Positions 40,401 to 49,795 of a stretch of DNA of 64,000 nucleotides are shown here, piece after piece. The stretch spans positions 21,289,501 through 21,353,500 of the forward strand of contig NC_060209.1 of assembly GCF_021130785.1 (NCBI RefSeq), in the 5' to 3' direction. The notes under the pieces were generated by a model, which was not told where the DNA came from, did no database searches, and was given only the letters and a program-made list of their open reading frames with translations. The translations under genes and the position numbers were made by a program. The first letter of the stretch is position 1, and each line of letters starts with the position of its first letter. The DNA comes from Homalodisca vitripennis. Lineage: Eukaryota > Arthropoda > Insecta > Hemiptera > Cicadellidae.

Positions 40401-43400
40401 AATTACAATTACTTACCATTAAATGTTGCATAATTGAAAACTGTGTTTTAGAGATGAATTATATGTTTACTTTTTTCACATTTACTTAGCACTTCAAACT
40501 CACTCAAATGAAAACCCAAAAAATACAAAATAAAGACATTGAATTTTCAACTTGTACGTTTACTTTTTAGAAAAAGGCACATTAACCTAAATGTGTTGTT
40601 AGTTCCACTGAAGACCTAAAATTCTGGCAGTCAAATAATTTATGCAACAGGTGAGTTTTATAGCACTCAAAAAGAGTCCATGTTGGTATTTTACATATTT
40701 TTGACCTGTATAATCTCATTCTTAAAATCTCATTCTAAGTTCTAAATAATATATTATTTATCAACAATAACAAAATAACTCATGTAAAGACAACAAACAA
40801 TAACGATTCCAGTTGACATTACTCATAGCTAAAATCATCTGTAGTCTGGCGACAGATAGAGATGGCATGTGGATTAATTAATAGTGTTGTTTTTGAAGAT
40901 CGTTGATATATAAAATATATTGTAAAATATCATCATTTACGGATGCTACGTTTTTCGCTAAAATGTGACCTCTTGTCTTAGTAGTGCAATATTAGCACTA
41001 CTAACTTGTGTTTGGTAGTTTGGATCACGAAACATCTCTAACTCTGACTGCAGAAGTTGGGATTGCACTACTAAATGAAATGTCCTACACCCTGACAAAG
41101 TTGACGAAGTATATAATAACTTTGGTGTAATACCATTGTAAGAGCTTTGGTTCTGCACATGCCCATTCAGAAAATCGCAAATTACCCAGAGAAGAATGTA
41201 CAAAAAGATAGTCTACAACAAAGAAAACAAAGATCCTGAAATAAGAATTTCTTAAGGCACAGGAAAAGTATAGACTAATAGGATATTAGGACGACAATGC
41301 TGAAGCTGCTAATAAAAAGAGAAACTATGATGAAACTTAAACAACTTGCACGTGAAACAAGGACTGAAAATATTGCACAGGCAGTGTTATTGACAGATGT
41401 TACAATTAATGTAAACGGTTTTTAACACTTTTTTCAGAGATTGCAGAAAAGACACTCAGTAAACAAATTAGGTGTAATTACTTGCAGGAGGGTCTCAAAA
41501 TTGGAAACCATCTATCTGTGTATAATCCTGCAATAGTCGAAGAGATACAAACCATTATAAATTCCATTAAACATCTGTAACATGGCCCTTATTTAATGCA
41601 TTTTCCCTTTCAGATTTAAAATAGCGAAAATATACCCTAAATTCACAGAGTAAGAAAGATGAACCAGTCAGCTACTGACCAATCTCCCTCTTACCCACTG
41701 CTTCAAAAATTATTGAAAAAGTAGTTCTTTGAAGACTACTCACTCATCTCCAACAAAATGAACTCTTAACAGACAAACATGGCTTTACAAAGGGGAAATC
41801 AACAACAACTGATTACTGGCCATATAGAGTTCATTATAGAAAACATTGAGTCTGACAAAACCGCATCAAGTGTGTACCTTGACCTGAGTAAGGCATTTGA
41901 TTACCTTGGCCATGACCTTATTGACATGTATTCTAATCTTGAAAATTATAACTAAAGAATCTCTGATTTCTATGCAGCTCACTGATATCGCTTAAGGTGA
42001 GCACTTATAGGTTAAGAATTTTAGAAACTATTTTTAATTGATTCTTTATATGTATTCAATGATCAAAATAGGTCATAAGAAAATTATTAACCCAAATGTT
42101 TTACACTGGTGAGTAATAAAAACAAATGGCATCTATTTATTATCTAATTGGTCCAGCACATGATTAATTTTTAAAGTCCAAAAAAATATAAGTAGTTATT
42201 GAGATGCTTTATGTTTTTGTTGCAGGGGAGGTGTATGCCTGGGGGATGGGCACCAATGGACAACTGGGTACAGGAGAGGAAGATGACCAATTTGAACCTG
42301 CGAAGGTACAATCAGATTAACAATACTAGGGCTGTATAAGACTTTTTTTAGTTTATGGATAGGTTGATTCCTATACTTGATACTCCATTCCGATTCTTTG
42401 TGGTATCAAGGGTTCTTCTACTAGATTCCAACAACAATATTTTCAGAAAATCTTATTACACAATAATGAATAAAATCAACAGAAGGGCTTAAAATACACT
42501 TGGTCCCAAGTTCATAATATCACAATGTGCATTGTTGCATTTAAGCATAGATTTCTGCTTCTCAGTGTAAACAAACAGATGTTTGACAATTTTTTGTTTA
42601 TCTCATAGTCATAGTTTGTGCAGTTGTATAAATATGTTCTCTATAAGAATATATGATTGTACATGTATATTGTAAAATTTTTTATCATGGCTATCATCGA
42701 TTTCATATTTGGATCGAGACCAAATTTTGGTATCACGAAGGTGCCAATTTTTTCTTGAGGGCGATGAAAACCGTAGCGTTTTTCGCCCCTAATAAAAAAA
42801 AAAAAATGGTATCACGAATCAAATGTTTTTGATAATGGTTGATGCCTAATAAAAATGCTGATACAGTTATTTTAAGACCGGTCTATAATCTTATTTTTTA
42901 GTAACACATAACACAGAAATTGGAATCAAGAATTAAGACTAAAATTGTAATATCTGTTTCTGAATACAGCTTTTTTGTAATCTCTAAATTCGTATAGTTG
43001 TAATAACTCCACACTTTTTTCTTACAAATCTTTGTCCTAAATTTTTTACATTTCTCAAAAAGCCGTGTACTGTAATAAGTGTATGTAATATGTTAAGTGA
43101 ACTGTCTGATATATTTGTGTGAGTGTTTAAAAAATTAAATACCATTATGAAATTATATTAATTATAAAGATATTTTCATAGAGATAAAATAACAGATCTA
43201 TAAATATAATAAAATAAAATATAAAATAAAAATATTTTTATTATAAAAAATATCAAGTTTTAAAATCCCGTTAGATAAAGTAGTATATAATTTAAGTACA
43301 AATATTTAAGTTTGTCACAATTTGTAAGTCTTCTTTTAATGAGCTTGTTGAGTGTATAAGAAGGATTATTATTGACCAACCAAGTAGTAAGAGCAGTCTT

Positions 43401-44789
43401 CAATCTTCTGTTGGTTATTAAAACATCTGGTATACAGATGAATCAATGGGAGATTTAGCCCTGGGTTCCATCCCGACTCTTTTGAGCAGAACTGCCTGCA
43501 TTGCATGTGTTTGCTTGGATCAACTTATCAAGAAAACCGAAGGGTGCTAATATCTATAGACAGTTAAGCAGTATTGAGATCACTCATTTTTGTATCTCAA
43601 GTTTGAGATTGTGCGGAATGAGACAAAAGACTGTTTGGCGAGGAATGCTCTGTAAAGGCGTCTCCACCTAGTCAAGGCAATCCTTCATTATCACAGTTGA
43701 CGTGTATGGTAGTTTCTATGGAGTCCTTACAGAAGTGACATATGTCCGACCCAGAGACTTCTTAAAAGGTTATAGTTAATGTCTAGTCAACGAATTTAAG
43801 ATTAAACTGATGTCCAGTCGTCGGAAGTCCAAGAATAGCTTTGCTACCTATCAATTTAGATTCTAGGACAGCTTTTGCTTTTCTCAGATATGGAAGACTT
43901 TTCCACAAGTGAGAAGTCTCTGCAGTCACCCATTTTGTGACACAATTGTTACTTGAAACATAGCTGACCCAAAAAAGGGTTCCAGACTTATAAGTTGTGA
44001 ATACTTCTACCCCATAAGCTGCTGAGGTTGGAATTTTAGCTCTTAGGGACGTCTTGAGGTTTATCAAGAGCCTCAAGATGTCCTGGGTTCTATAGATGTC
44101 ACGGTTAAGTTACAATAAAGCCTCAGGGTGGCAGTGACAGGGATATTTTTTCTTGTCTGATTGACCGTATTGTATTGTATCGTAGTTGAAGCCAGCAGTT
44201 GACTAAACAAAAGGTTTGTCGTAATATTTTCTAGGAATGTGTATACATACGTTTAAAATAGTTCAACGTAACATTTTTATTACGTTATGACTAAATAATA
44301 CTTTAATCACACACAAATATCATATACAAATACATAAAATGGAGCTGCAAAATTAACAGCTAACTTCATTGTGTTCAAATTGTTTTAATTTATTGAATGA
44401 TTTATGTGTGCTGTTGCTGAAAAGTAAATTTTTATATAAATAAATATTTCATTGAAAGTCATAGCACAATGTGAATTATGAATATAGATTTTTGTTGTTT
44501 AATAATATAAAAAAAGAAAACCTGCAGACCTCATTATTTAGTTACACTGGATCCAGTTTTATGTTTGCTGTAACTAAAATTAGATCTGGACCTAGTTAGC
44601 TGATTTTGCCATTAGTGATAAGAATTGTTCAAAATTTGTACCAGTTAATAGAACACGTATTGCTTTGAGTATTGAGTTCCTGTATTTGCTTTGCAGATGG
44701 GAGGTAAGCAGCTGGAGGGCAGATCTGTCTTATCAGTGTCTGGAGGGGGACAACATACAGTAATGCTCGTAACTTCTAAACAAAGCTGA
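22528..44789 (+). CDS. RCC1: RCC1, Ran guanine-nucleotide exchange factor (10 coding exons)
   Basis: Chromatin-bound exchange factor that loads Ran with GTP in the nucleus, driving nuclear transport and spindle and envelope assembly (family knowledge). Coding exons: 22528-22624, 27096-27301, 29188-29367, 32542-32616, 33577-33718, 35434-35583, 35699-35812, 40075-40233, 42226-42305, 44697-44789. All junctions are GT-AG and keep one frame, giving 431 residues (human RCC1 has 421). A basic N-terminal tail (residues 1-32) precedes a seven-bladed propeller with GQLGLG, GALGR, GQLGR and GQLGTG repeat signatures. Asp195 in SGTDHL corresponds to the catalytic human Asp182, and GGQHHT (residues 310-315) holds the His304 equivalent. 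Introns are up to about 4.5 kb and carry most of the transposons in this part of the window. No frameshift or stop interrupts the coding exons, so the gene looks functional. Drosophila Bj1 is longer, with a C-terminal extension that is absent here. Confidence 0.96.
23261..25648 (-). mobile_element. DD41D-type mariner-like element with 450-bp inverted repeats
   Basis: Left arm 23261-23710 and right arm about 25200-25648 are near-perfect inverted copies, starting CAGGGTGTATATTATGTCTG and flanked by TATA on both sides (TA target). A single minus-strand transposase lies between them. The element is 2388 bp and sits in an RCC1 intron. Arms this long are unusual compared with the roughly 30-bp ends of many mariners. 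Confidence 0.92.
23816..24859 (-). pseudogene. DD41D-type transposase, frameshifted
   Basis: N-terminal helix-turn-helix ([38 protein letters not shown]), then FSDEATFF with the first Asp, a frameshift at 24400, [10 protein letters not shown], and QQDGA with the second Asp. A 2-nt insertion follows, then [32 protein letters not shown] with the third Asp. After repairing frames by eye, 41 residues separate the second and third Asp, as in DD41D (rosa-type) elements. All catalytic Asp codons are still present, so decay is recent. Confidence 0.85.
26846..26985. repeat. Penelope-type terminal repeat with foldback
   Basis: GAACAATGGCAAATGTCC and TCCTGTTTCCTTCAC match a second copy at 49707-49750 closely. 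Here, a near-complementary copy lies just before it (GGATTTTTATGGACATTTACC), giving a foldback with about 34-bp arms at 26846-26945 around a loop of about 11 bases. Confidence 0.65.
27096..27301 (+). CDS. RCC1: RCC1 coding exon 2
   Basis: Phase 1 to phase 0. Codes residues 33-101, including the first propeller repeat with [14 protein letters not shown] and AGGMHTICL. Acceptor TGCAG, donor GTAAGT. A Penelope-type repeat with a foldback lies about 110 bp upstream. Confidence 0.95.
27956..28191. repeat. diverged direct repeat, about 50 bp, spaced 185 bp
   Basis: CTTGTGCAAGTGTATCTTTAA...GCTTGCTTATGCGTTGA at 27956 and CTTATGCAAGTGTACCTTTAA...GCTCACTACGCATTGA at 28141. The first copy is followed by a run of 17 A. 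Origin unknown; lies in an RCC1 intron. Confidence 0.55.
29008..29172. repeat. 42-bp minisatellite, four copies, before RCC1 exon 3
   Basis: The unit begins AAAATTCAATACAAyrTATG and ends GTTGACTTAyGyTGC. It ends 15 bases before the exon 3 acceptor. An open frame through it ([14 protein letters not shown]) stops at the acceptor and is not spliced into RCC1. Confidence 0.9.
29188..29367 (+). CDS. RCC1: RCC1 coding exon 3
   Basis: Phase 0 at both ends. Codes residues 102-161, including [12 protein letters not shown] and [20 protein letters not shown], a near-canonical second repeat. The acceptor TTTTTAG follows a four-copy 42-bp minisatellite by about 15 bp. Donor is GTAATT. Confidence 0.96.
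30739..30815. repeat. possible isolated pogo/Tigger-like terminus
   Basis: TACAGGAAAATCCTGGTTAACC followed by an internal inverted pair GGTTAACCGAAAT / ATTTCAGTTAACC. This resembles the end of a Tigger element. No partner end was found nearby. Confidence 0.3.
31846..31890. repeat. poly-T tract, about 44 bases
   Basis: Uninterrupted T run inside an RCC1 intron. On the minus strand it reads poly-A, but no retroelement was recognised next to it. Confidence 0.9.
32542..32616 (+). CDS. RCC1: RCC1 coding exon 4
   Basis: A 75-nt exon, phase 0 at both ends, coding residues 162-186 ([17 protein letters not shown]...). It fills the gap between FAWGAFR and the following repeat, as in human RCC1. Acceptor TTCAG, donor GTATGT. 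Too short to show as a free ORF. Confidence 0.93.
33462..33562. repeat. 19-bp minisatellite, five copies, before RCC1 exon 5
   Basis: GTGGTTAGAATCTAAATAA repeated at 33462, 33481, 33500, 33519 and 33538 with few changes, plus a partial unit GTGGTT. It ends about 15-20 bases before the acceptor AG of exon 5. Confidence 0.95.
33577..33718 (+). CDS. RCC1: RCC1 coding exon 5 (catalytic Asp)
   Basis: Codes residues 187-233 plus one base, with [10 protein letters not shown] (Asp195, equivalent to catalytic Asp182 of human RCC1) and [11 protein letters not shown]. Phase 0 to phase 1, acceptor AACAG, donor GTAAGT. A 19-bp minisatellite ends about 15-20 bp before the acceptor. Confidence 0.95.
34554..35199. 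mobile_element. TTAA-type non-autonomous piggyBac-like element, 646 bp
   Basis: Ends TTAACCCTTAGCGAGCCA and TGGCTCTTAAAGTGTTAA are inverted, each with the TTAA target. The right half repeats a GACGTCgtTGGCTC-type motif three times (near 34937, 35130 and 35165). No transposase remains. Lies in the RCC1 intron between coding exons 5 and 6. Confidence 0.8.
35434..35583 (+). CDS. RCC1: RCC1 coding exon 6
   Basis: Phase 1 to phase 1, residues 234-283. Includes WTGAYCTFV and [12 protein letters not shown] of the next repeat. Acceptor TTTTAG, donor GTAAGT. Confidence 0.94.
35699..35812 (+). CDS. RCC1: RCC1 coding exon 7
   Basis: Phase 1 to phase 1, residues 284-321. Contains the [12 protein letters not shown] signature, which holds the equivalent of human His304. 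Acceptor CCACAG, donor GTAACT. The preceding intron is only 115 bp. The following intron, over 4 kb, holds a Penelope fragment, two SINEs and a piggyBac remnant. Confidence 0.94.
36024..36053. repeat. (TA)n tract next to Penelope 3' end
   Basis: About 13 TA repeats directly beyond the 3' side of the minus-strand Penelope fragment. Confidence 0.9.
36060..36925 (-). mobile_element. Penelope-like retroelement, 3' part
   Basis: The minus strand carries the C-terminal endonuclease region and a 3' non-coding part. Near 36131-36092 a foldback GTTGTTAATTACAAC followed by GAAA resembles the degenerate hammerhead-like motif known in the terminal repeats of these elements. The reverse-transcriptase part is missing upstream, as expected for 5' truncation. 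(TA)n tracts lie at both ends. Confidence 0.82.
36333..36925 (-). pseudogene. Penelope GIY-YIG endonuclease domain
   Basis: [13 protein letters not shown], then [16 protein letters not shown] (the Cys-rich finger), a frameshift near 36680, then [20 protein letters not shown] (the GIY-YIG core, here in the family's usual YQL..YIG form), [12 protein letters not shown], and [14 protein letters not shown], ending at 36333. Penelope endonucleases nick target DNA for reverse transcription. Only the C-terminal domain remains and it is frameshifted. Confidence 0.85.
36944..37013. repeat. (TA)n microsatellite, about 35 units
   Basis: Pure TA run between the Penelope fragment and the tail of the first SINE copy, so it may be the SINE tail or the target of both. 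Confidence 0.95.
37014..37113 (-). mobile_element. tRNA-derived SINE, copy 1
   Basis: On the minus strand a tRNA-like head has an A box (TGGTGTAATGGTAGCA), an anticodon-like arm (TTCAC/GTGAG) and a B box (GGTTTGAGTCC). GCTCTG pairs with CGGAGC as acceptor stem. It is followed by TGTGATTCAATGTTTATT and (TA)n. The same tail in copy 2 shows it is a SINE and not a tRNA gene. Confidence 0.8.
37268..37362 (-). mobile_element. tRNA-derived SINE, copy 2
   Basis: Same orientation and sequence as copy 1 over head and tail, with a perfect B box (GGTTCGAGTCC). The first bases of the head are altered (TAATGCAATGGTAGCA). It joins a (TG)n tract at its head side. Confidence 0.8.
37365..37405. repeat. (TG)n microsatellite
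   Basis: TATATATG followed by about 17 TG units next to the second SINE copy. Confidence 0.95.
38528..39601 (+). mobile_element. piggyBac-like element, internally deleted, 1074 bp
   Basis: Inverted ends TTAACCCTTCGACGCAC and GTGCGTTGAAGGGTTAA (one mismatch), both with TTAA. CpG-rich GACGTACG motifs are repeated in the left end. It retains only the C-terminal part of the transposase. Lies in the RCC1 intron between coding exons 7 and 8. Confidence 0.92.
38900..39358 (+). pseudogene. piggyBac transposase C-terminal remnant
   Basis: Reads NKNMG(G)[13 protein letters not shown], where VDxxDQ holds the last catalytic Asp of the family, then KRGTKW, a stop, [30 protein letters not shown], a frameshift, and the Cys-rich tail [39 protein letters not shown]. 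The first CxxC pair of the zinc-binding tail is CVVF. At least one frameshift near 38912, one nonsense codon at 38982 and one shift near 39110, so inactive. Confidence 0.88.
40075..40233 (+). CDS. RCC1: RCC1 coding exon 8
   Basis: Phase 1 to phase 1, residues 322-374. [16 protein letters not shown] and [15 protein letters not shown] form a complete repeat. Acceptor TTACAG, donor GTGAGT. Confidence 0.95.
40600..41440. other. RCC1 intron DNA, nothing firmly recognised
   Basis: The minus-strand ORF 40958-41203 ([20 protein letters not shown]) could be a LINE piece, but the evidence is too thin to name it. Confidence 0.35.
41440..41945 (+). mobile_element. LINE reverse-transcriptase N-terminal fragment
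   Basis: Mixed frames give [31 protein letters not shown] after repair by eye, [18 protein letters not shown], and [18 protein letters not shown] (motif A). No 5' or 3' end. Sense to RCC1, in the intron between coding exons 8 and 9. Confidence 0.75.
42226..42305 (+). CDS. RCC1: RCC1 coding exon 9
   Basis: Phase 1 to phase 0, residues 375-401 ([20 protein letters not shown]...), nearly identical to the last propeller repeat of animal RCC1. Acceptor TTGCAG, donor GTACAA. Too short to appear as an isolated ORF. Confidence 0.94.
43440..44090 (-). mobile_element. retrotransposon RNase H-region remnant
   Basis: The minus strand reads [35 protein letters not shown] and then [14 protein letters not shown] and [10 protein letters not shown] in other frames. 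The order fits the RNase H and Cys/His end of I/jockey-type LINE polyproteins. Frameshifted, in the intron before RCC1 exon 10. Confidence 0.55.
44697..44789 (+). CDS. RCC1: RCC1 coding exon 10 (stop codon)
   Basis: Phase 0, residues 402-431 then [27 protein letters not shown] matches the conserved C-terminal strand that closes the propeller. Acceptor TTGCAG. A possible polyadenylation signal AATAAA follows at 45009-45014, implying a 3' UTR of about 240 nt. Confidence 0.94.
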   Translation: MGGKQLEGRSVLSVSGGGQHTVMLVTSKQS

Positions 44790-45008
44790 CTGGCAAAACT
44801 CTTTTAATGTTTTATTAGCATTACGATCTGTCAGGGTTTTCTGATATTTGTTTGTTTTAGTTTTAGCTGTACTTGATTGTATTTATCAGTTTGTTTCTTG
44901 GATGTTGCGTAGTATAAAGACTTATTGTACAGGGTTTCTGATTTCTTATGTGAAAACCAGAGAAAGTTCGGGACGTGATGATTTTCGTTTATGAGGAATT
45001 CAATTATG

Positions 45009-45014
45009 AATAAA
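45009..45014 (+). promoter_or_regulatory. candidate RCC1 polyadenylation signal
   Basis: AATAAA lies 220 nt after the RCC1 stop and before the TTAA transposon that starts at 45276. AT-rich DNA makes this hexamer common, so the call rests on position. Confidence 0.45.
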
Positions 45015-45275
45015 GTACTGAATATTATATAACTAAATTGTTTTGACATTAAAATTAATAGTATGTTCTTGTAGAGTTGTGATGTGTTTTATCATGCTTT
45101 CAATATTTTTTCCCGGGCGTAAATATAATCATTGTTTAATAAGGTCTTTGAAAAGAGTAAGTTATGATATATCAGTGAATGTGAACATCAATATTTTGGA
45201 AACAATTAAGACTCTTTGTTCACTAAGTAAATAAAAAAAACAATTAATTTTTTTAACATAAAAAACACTTTATAA

Positions 45276-46132
45276 TTAACCCTCCAAGTGCTGGTTAGAA
45301 CTGCCTTAAGTGCTGGGCATTTTTCAGTATGTTTGCAAGCGTTTAGAAAGTTTTTTTTTATATACTGTTACCTTAATGTAAATACTACTACATATTATAT
45401 ATCATTATTTTCAGGAAAGATCACAGAATATGATAATAATACTTATATGACTTACCTTTACATGGTAAAATATTGCTGAATGTAAATCTTGACAAAAAAA
45501 AAAAAAAAGTTTTTATTTTTTCACTTTGAGCTTAGATATCATTTCACCAAAGTTATGAAAATAAAAATCCAAGATATACAAGTTGTAGGTAATTTAATAA
45601 TGAACCCAAAAGTATATACATCTTATGGGTTTACATATTGACAGAATTCACTCAGAGCAAAAAACGATAAATTGTAACACGTAAAAAATCAGTGATATTT
45701 GAAACATTGTGTACTACATTGTAACACCTTTCACATTCCTTATTGCACTAGACCTACTTAATTCACTCATTTTTACAATAAAACACAATATAAAACAGTA
45801 ATAGTCAACTACAACACCAAAGGTATGATGCAAACAACGACGGAACAGCAATAAACAGAACGACCGAACCGTATGACTTGGAAATAAACATACGCTTAGA
45901 AACAGCTGTCGTATAGCGCCGGTCTTTGAGCAAAGACGTGCTCCATAGAGTATAACGAGTTCCGCATTTCTTCTAGTTTAATACTATATAAAATAGTTCG
46001 TGATATTCCGTAATATATAGCCACTAGCGTGGTTTAAAGAGATCGCGTTTCTGACATCGCGCTCCGCGAGGTCAGCACTGGAAACAGGTACGCTAACATC
46101 GCGCTACGCGATGTCAGCACCTGGAGGGTTAA
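45276..46132. mobile_element. TTAA-type non-autonomous piggyBac-like element, 857 bp
   Basis: Ends TTAACCCTCCAAGTGCTG and CAGCACCTGGAGGGTTAA are inverted with TTAA targets. Near the right end CATCGCGCTmCGCGA(g/t)GTCAGCAC occurs twice (about 46057 and 46098). No transposase. Inserted just past the RCC1 3' end. Confidence 0.82.
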
Positions 46133-49100
46133 TATTTGATTTTCATAGTAACGACAATAAAGAACAAGATTTTTAGTTAATGATATAAAATGTTCAGGTC
46201 GCATTTGCTTAGATTGAATAATTTTATATAGTTTATATTGAATCATGTAGATCCTAAAATTAAGCCTTATAGTAATTCCAAAAGTGTGGTAAATGAATCA
46301 ATGTGAAAATAATAATGTGTTATTTGGTAATTTATTTTGCTCAGATATTTGTCTATTTTTATTGCAAATAATGTGGAAATTAAAATTAACTGCAAACAAT
46401 ATTTATTGTTTATAGTAAACAAAAATTTGACCTGTTTTAATCTTTATTGTTTGATTTTAATGTAGATATTACATCATGATAACAAAAGTAAACATTGAAT
46501 AATTTAAAATAATTTACATTGTTTTGACTTCTTATTTTAACTCTCAACTTTTGTACTTAAATTAATTGTTTGTGTAATGCTAATTATCCATTTCAAATTA
46601 CTAGTAAATATAATTAGATTACAACTTAACTGTTGTCAGCTGTTTAGTGGAAATTACATGAAAATTGTGTTTTAATTTATTCTGAATGGTTGTGATTATG
46701 AGGTCATCACCATTAGTCACTGTTATGATCAAACCATGGCGTAATCGTAACATCAGTTGCAGTACATGCCACAAGATGACTCATATCTTGGCATTTAGTG
46801 TTGTTACCTAGAGGATATCCTCAGTCCCTTTGTCAAACTAAGATTATCATATATCAAAGTACTGCTCTCAGTTAGGATGTTTGATAAGTTCAGAGTGAAG
46901 GCTAAGACACGATGGGGTGAAATATTCATTCCCTGTCGTAAGAATTGGTAGTATAACCGATTAGTTAAATCTGTTGTTATTTATCCATAATTTGTTAATA
47001 TTTTATACAAATTGGATTTTCATTGGAATTTCATTAAAATTATTTTATTATGAAAATTGTTTATACAATCTATTTATTTTCAAAGTCAGTATTTTCATGT
47101 ATCGTTAAAAAACTAACATTAGTGTATAGCATAAGCAGTATTGAAATATATTTTAATTTATTACACTTCATTTTAAATATATTTTTGATTACTGTTCTGA
47201 AATGTTTTTATAAACTATAAAAATGATAACAATTTAAATTTAATGTAAATAGAGGAACAGTCAGTATACAAATATTACATACCTGATCAATATGTTTCTT
47301 TGCTCTTTTACATGAAAGTAGTCATACAAATAATGTCTATAACAAACGTTTATGGCCATATTTAATAAATAAAATATCGGATTGTTGAAAGTGAAATATC
47401 CCCTCTTCAGTTTCAGATTTTTTGCTGTTTCTCGTCAAACATTTTTATGTGGAAATCATGTTCTGCTTTTGTTTATAATTCATAACTGGGCTTGATTCTT
47501 CCTTTACTCAGAGGACTATAACTTCTGTGTCAAAGGACAATTGTTTATAGATTTTGAATGTTGACAACAACACCAAGGCTAGAGAATTATTTTTTGTGTT
47601 TATTCCTATTAACATCCAATCTATAATCAGAAAACAGCATTTTTGTTATCAGCTAATAATTATTCCAGCTATCGATAATTATAAATAATGTTACAGTTAG
47701 GCATATTTTATTATCGATCCCAAAAGAGATTACTTTCAAAAACACCTATATTTCTTATTACAGAATTCTCATAAAAAACAGATTTGTCTGGTTTTTTAAA
47801 GCACCACGTAGCTCTGAAAACTTAACTTCTGTGAAATGACTAACATCAGCTTCTCAAAAAACATTGTTCGGGAATATAAGATCCCTTTTCCCTGACTTGT
47901 CACACACTTCGTGGTCCTAAGTGAAGGTTTGAATGAACTCGGGCGCTGGCTCAGTTTGTTGTTAGAGACCTCCTAGATTTTACACTGTCCATTATAAACG
48001 TAGTAATATTTATTGATATTGTAAAAAACTATTCTGTATACCTTTTTTGTTACACATTGATAGAAGTAAATTAGAAGTAAATTCAATTTTTGGTAATAAT
48101 AGCTTAGATTTGAAAAGTCATTGTGGTTTTAGTGTTTTTACATGTTACTTGACCAAAAGATGCCAATAAAGTATTGCAAATATTCTTGTTGCTGTGCAAA
48201 AACTGTCAAATTCTTCATAGAAAAATCATAACCTGTTCTGGAGGATCAATATATTGAACATTTTATTTTCGTGACAATAATTGAGTTAGAAAAATTGTAT
48301 ATTAAATGATGTTTTGGTTATTTAATTGCAACTAGTAGTTTGTACTTTGTGTAGGCAATGTAGGCTTTTTTTTAGATTTTTATTTCCATTGTTTTGTATA
48401 GTTTTTATTCAGAACACGTGCCTTCAAATGTTGAAACTTCGTATTGTACAGTTGTAGCAAAAGGTTGGAGATGGTTCTTGTGTACAGCTTTAGTTGTTAA
48501 TTTTTGATAATTGATATTAACGAATAAATAATTGTATTGATACAGAATATATTTGTATTTTGTTCAATAACTGTATTGTTAAAGTTAGATTTGCATGAAC
48601 TTTGATTTTTTTCAATTACTTAAAAATATGTTTACATTGGCTTACAGATATAAAATCTGTAAATTAATGTCATTATTGTTATACTGAGATCATCTGTGAA
48701 AAATTTCAAAAACAGACTGCAACGTCTGTAATATCCCAAGATATTTTTGTATATTTTGTTATGTATTTCATTGTTGATTGATTATTTCTATACTATTAAT
48801 CATAACAATGTGATCATTTAAACATAATTACGTAAGTTGTGATGAAACTTATCATTATTGTTAAGTAATTTACTATGTTAACTAACATTTGTTATAATAA
48901 TGTGGAGAAATCAAGTTGAAGTAAAAGTTTTTAATGTTAGTATTTAAATATATTTGGGCATTGTGTAAGTTCTCTTTAACGATTACTTTTAATGTACATA
49001 TTTGTGAGTTTAGCTGCTGCAGATTTCATTAATTTGGCTTAATAGGAATATTAATTTAACTGAAATTCTTAAATATTTCTAGTGTACTACTATGATAAGA

Positions 49101-49339
49101 ACATGTTCAAAGTACAGTATTAAATTCGATTGTACTCTGGTAGTTTTCTGTTGTTTTACTTTTTGTAATCTAAAATGAATAGTGATTACATGATTTAGCA
49201 GAAAACTGGATTCTTTATTTACTTTTTCCATTTCATCAAATACACGCTTTTTGCATGCTAGGATTAGACTATACTCTTTATTAAACAATATCATTGAGTT
49301 CATCTAGCATGAACCAAAAATTTTTTATAAAGGGCCAAT
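46133..49339. other. AT-rich intergenic DNA
   Basis: Over 3 kb with short random ORFs. No repeat, RNA gene or coding motif recognised. Confidence 0.5.
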
Positions 49340-49795
49340 TCCTGTTCCCCTTCCTTTTTATTGCCGCCATCTTGTTTCTGCCGTCACGATCGACTTTTGC
49401 TATTGGCCTCTGGTCAGTCGTAGCTGGTTGGTCGACGAATGCAGAAGTATTGTGACCTATATTTTGTAGTTCTGTTTTAATAATTAGAGTTGTGTTTAGT
49501 TTTTTTTGTATTAAGTACATGTTTTAGAGTTAGTGAAGTTGACACACAACATGGTGGTTGTGATTCCTGACTTAGGCATGTCACAATGCTCTGGTATGGT
49601 TTGTTTATTTTAACCTAGTTTCTAATTATGTGTTAGGTTAGTTATTTACCTGAAGAAGAGGTCAGATTGAGATCTTGAAACGTAGTGTTACTGATTTGTT
49701 GTTTCACTGAACGATGGCAAATGTCCGGAAAAATCCTGTTTCCTTCACTACCCTTCCATTGTCAAAAATAAACTTAAAACAAAGAATCATTAATA
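49340..49795 (+). mobile_element. Penelope-like element terminal region
   Basis: GACGAATGCAGAAGTATTGTG and ACCTGAAGAAGAGG...GATCTTGAAACGTAGTGTTAC (49648-49692) follow the pattern of Penelope terminal repeats, where a hammerhead-like core (CTGAwGA, stem II, GAAA) occurs. The last 90 bases are shared with 26895-26984. No protein remains. Confidence 0.55.

Noticed and set aside
49281..49520. Minus-strand ORF of 79 codons as a host gene
   Set aside because: It overlaps the Penelope terminal region on the opposite strand, has no motif and no splice context.
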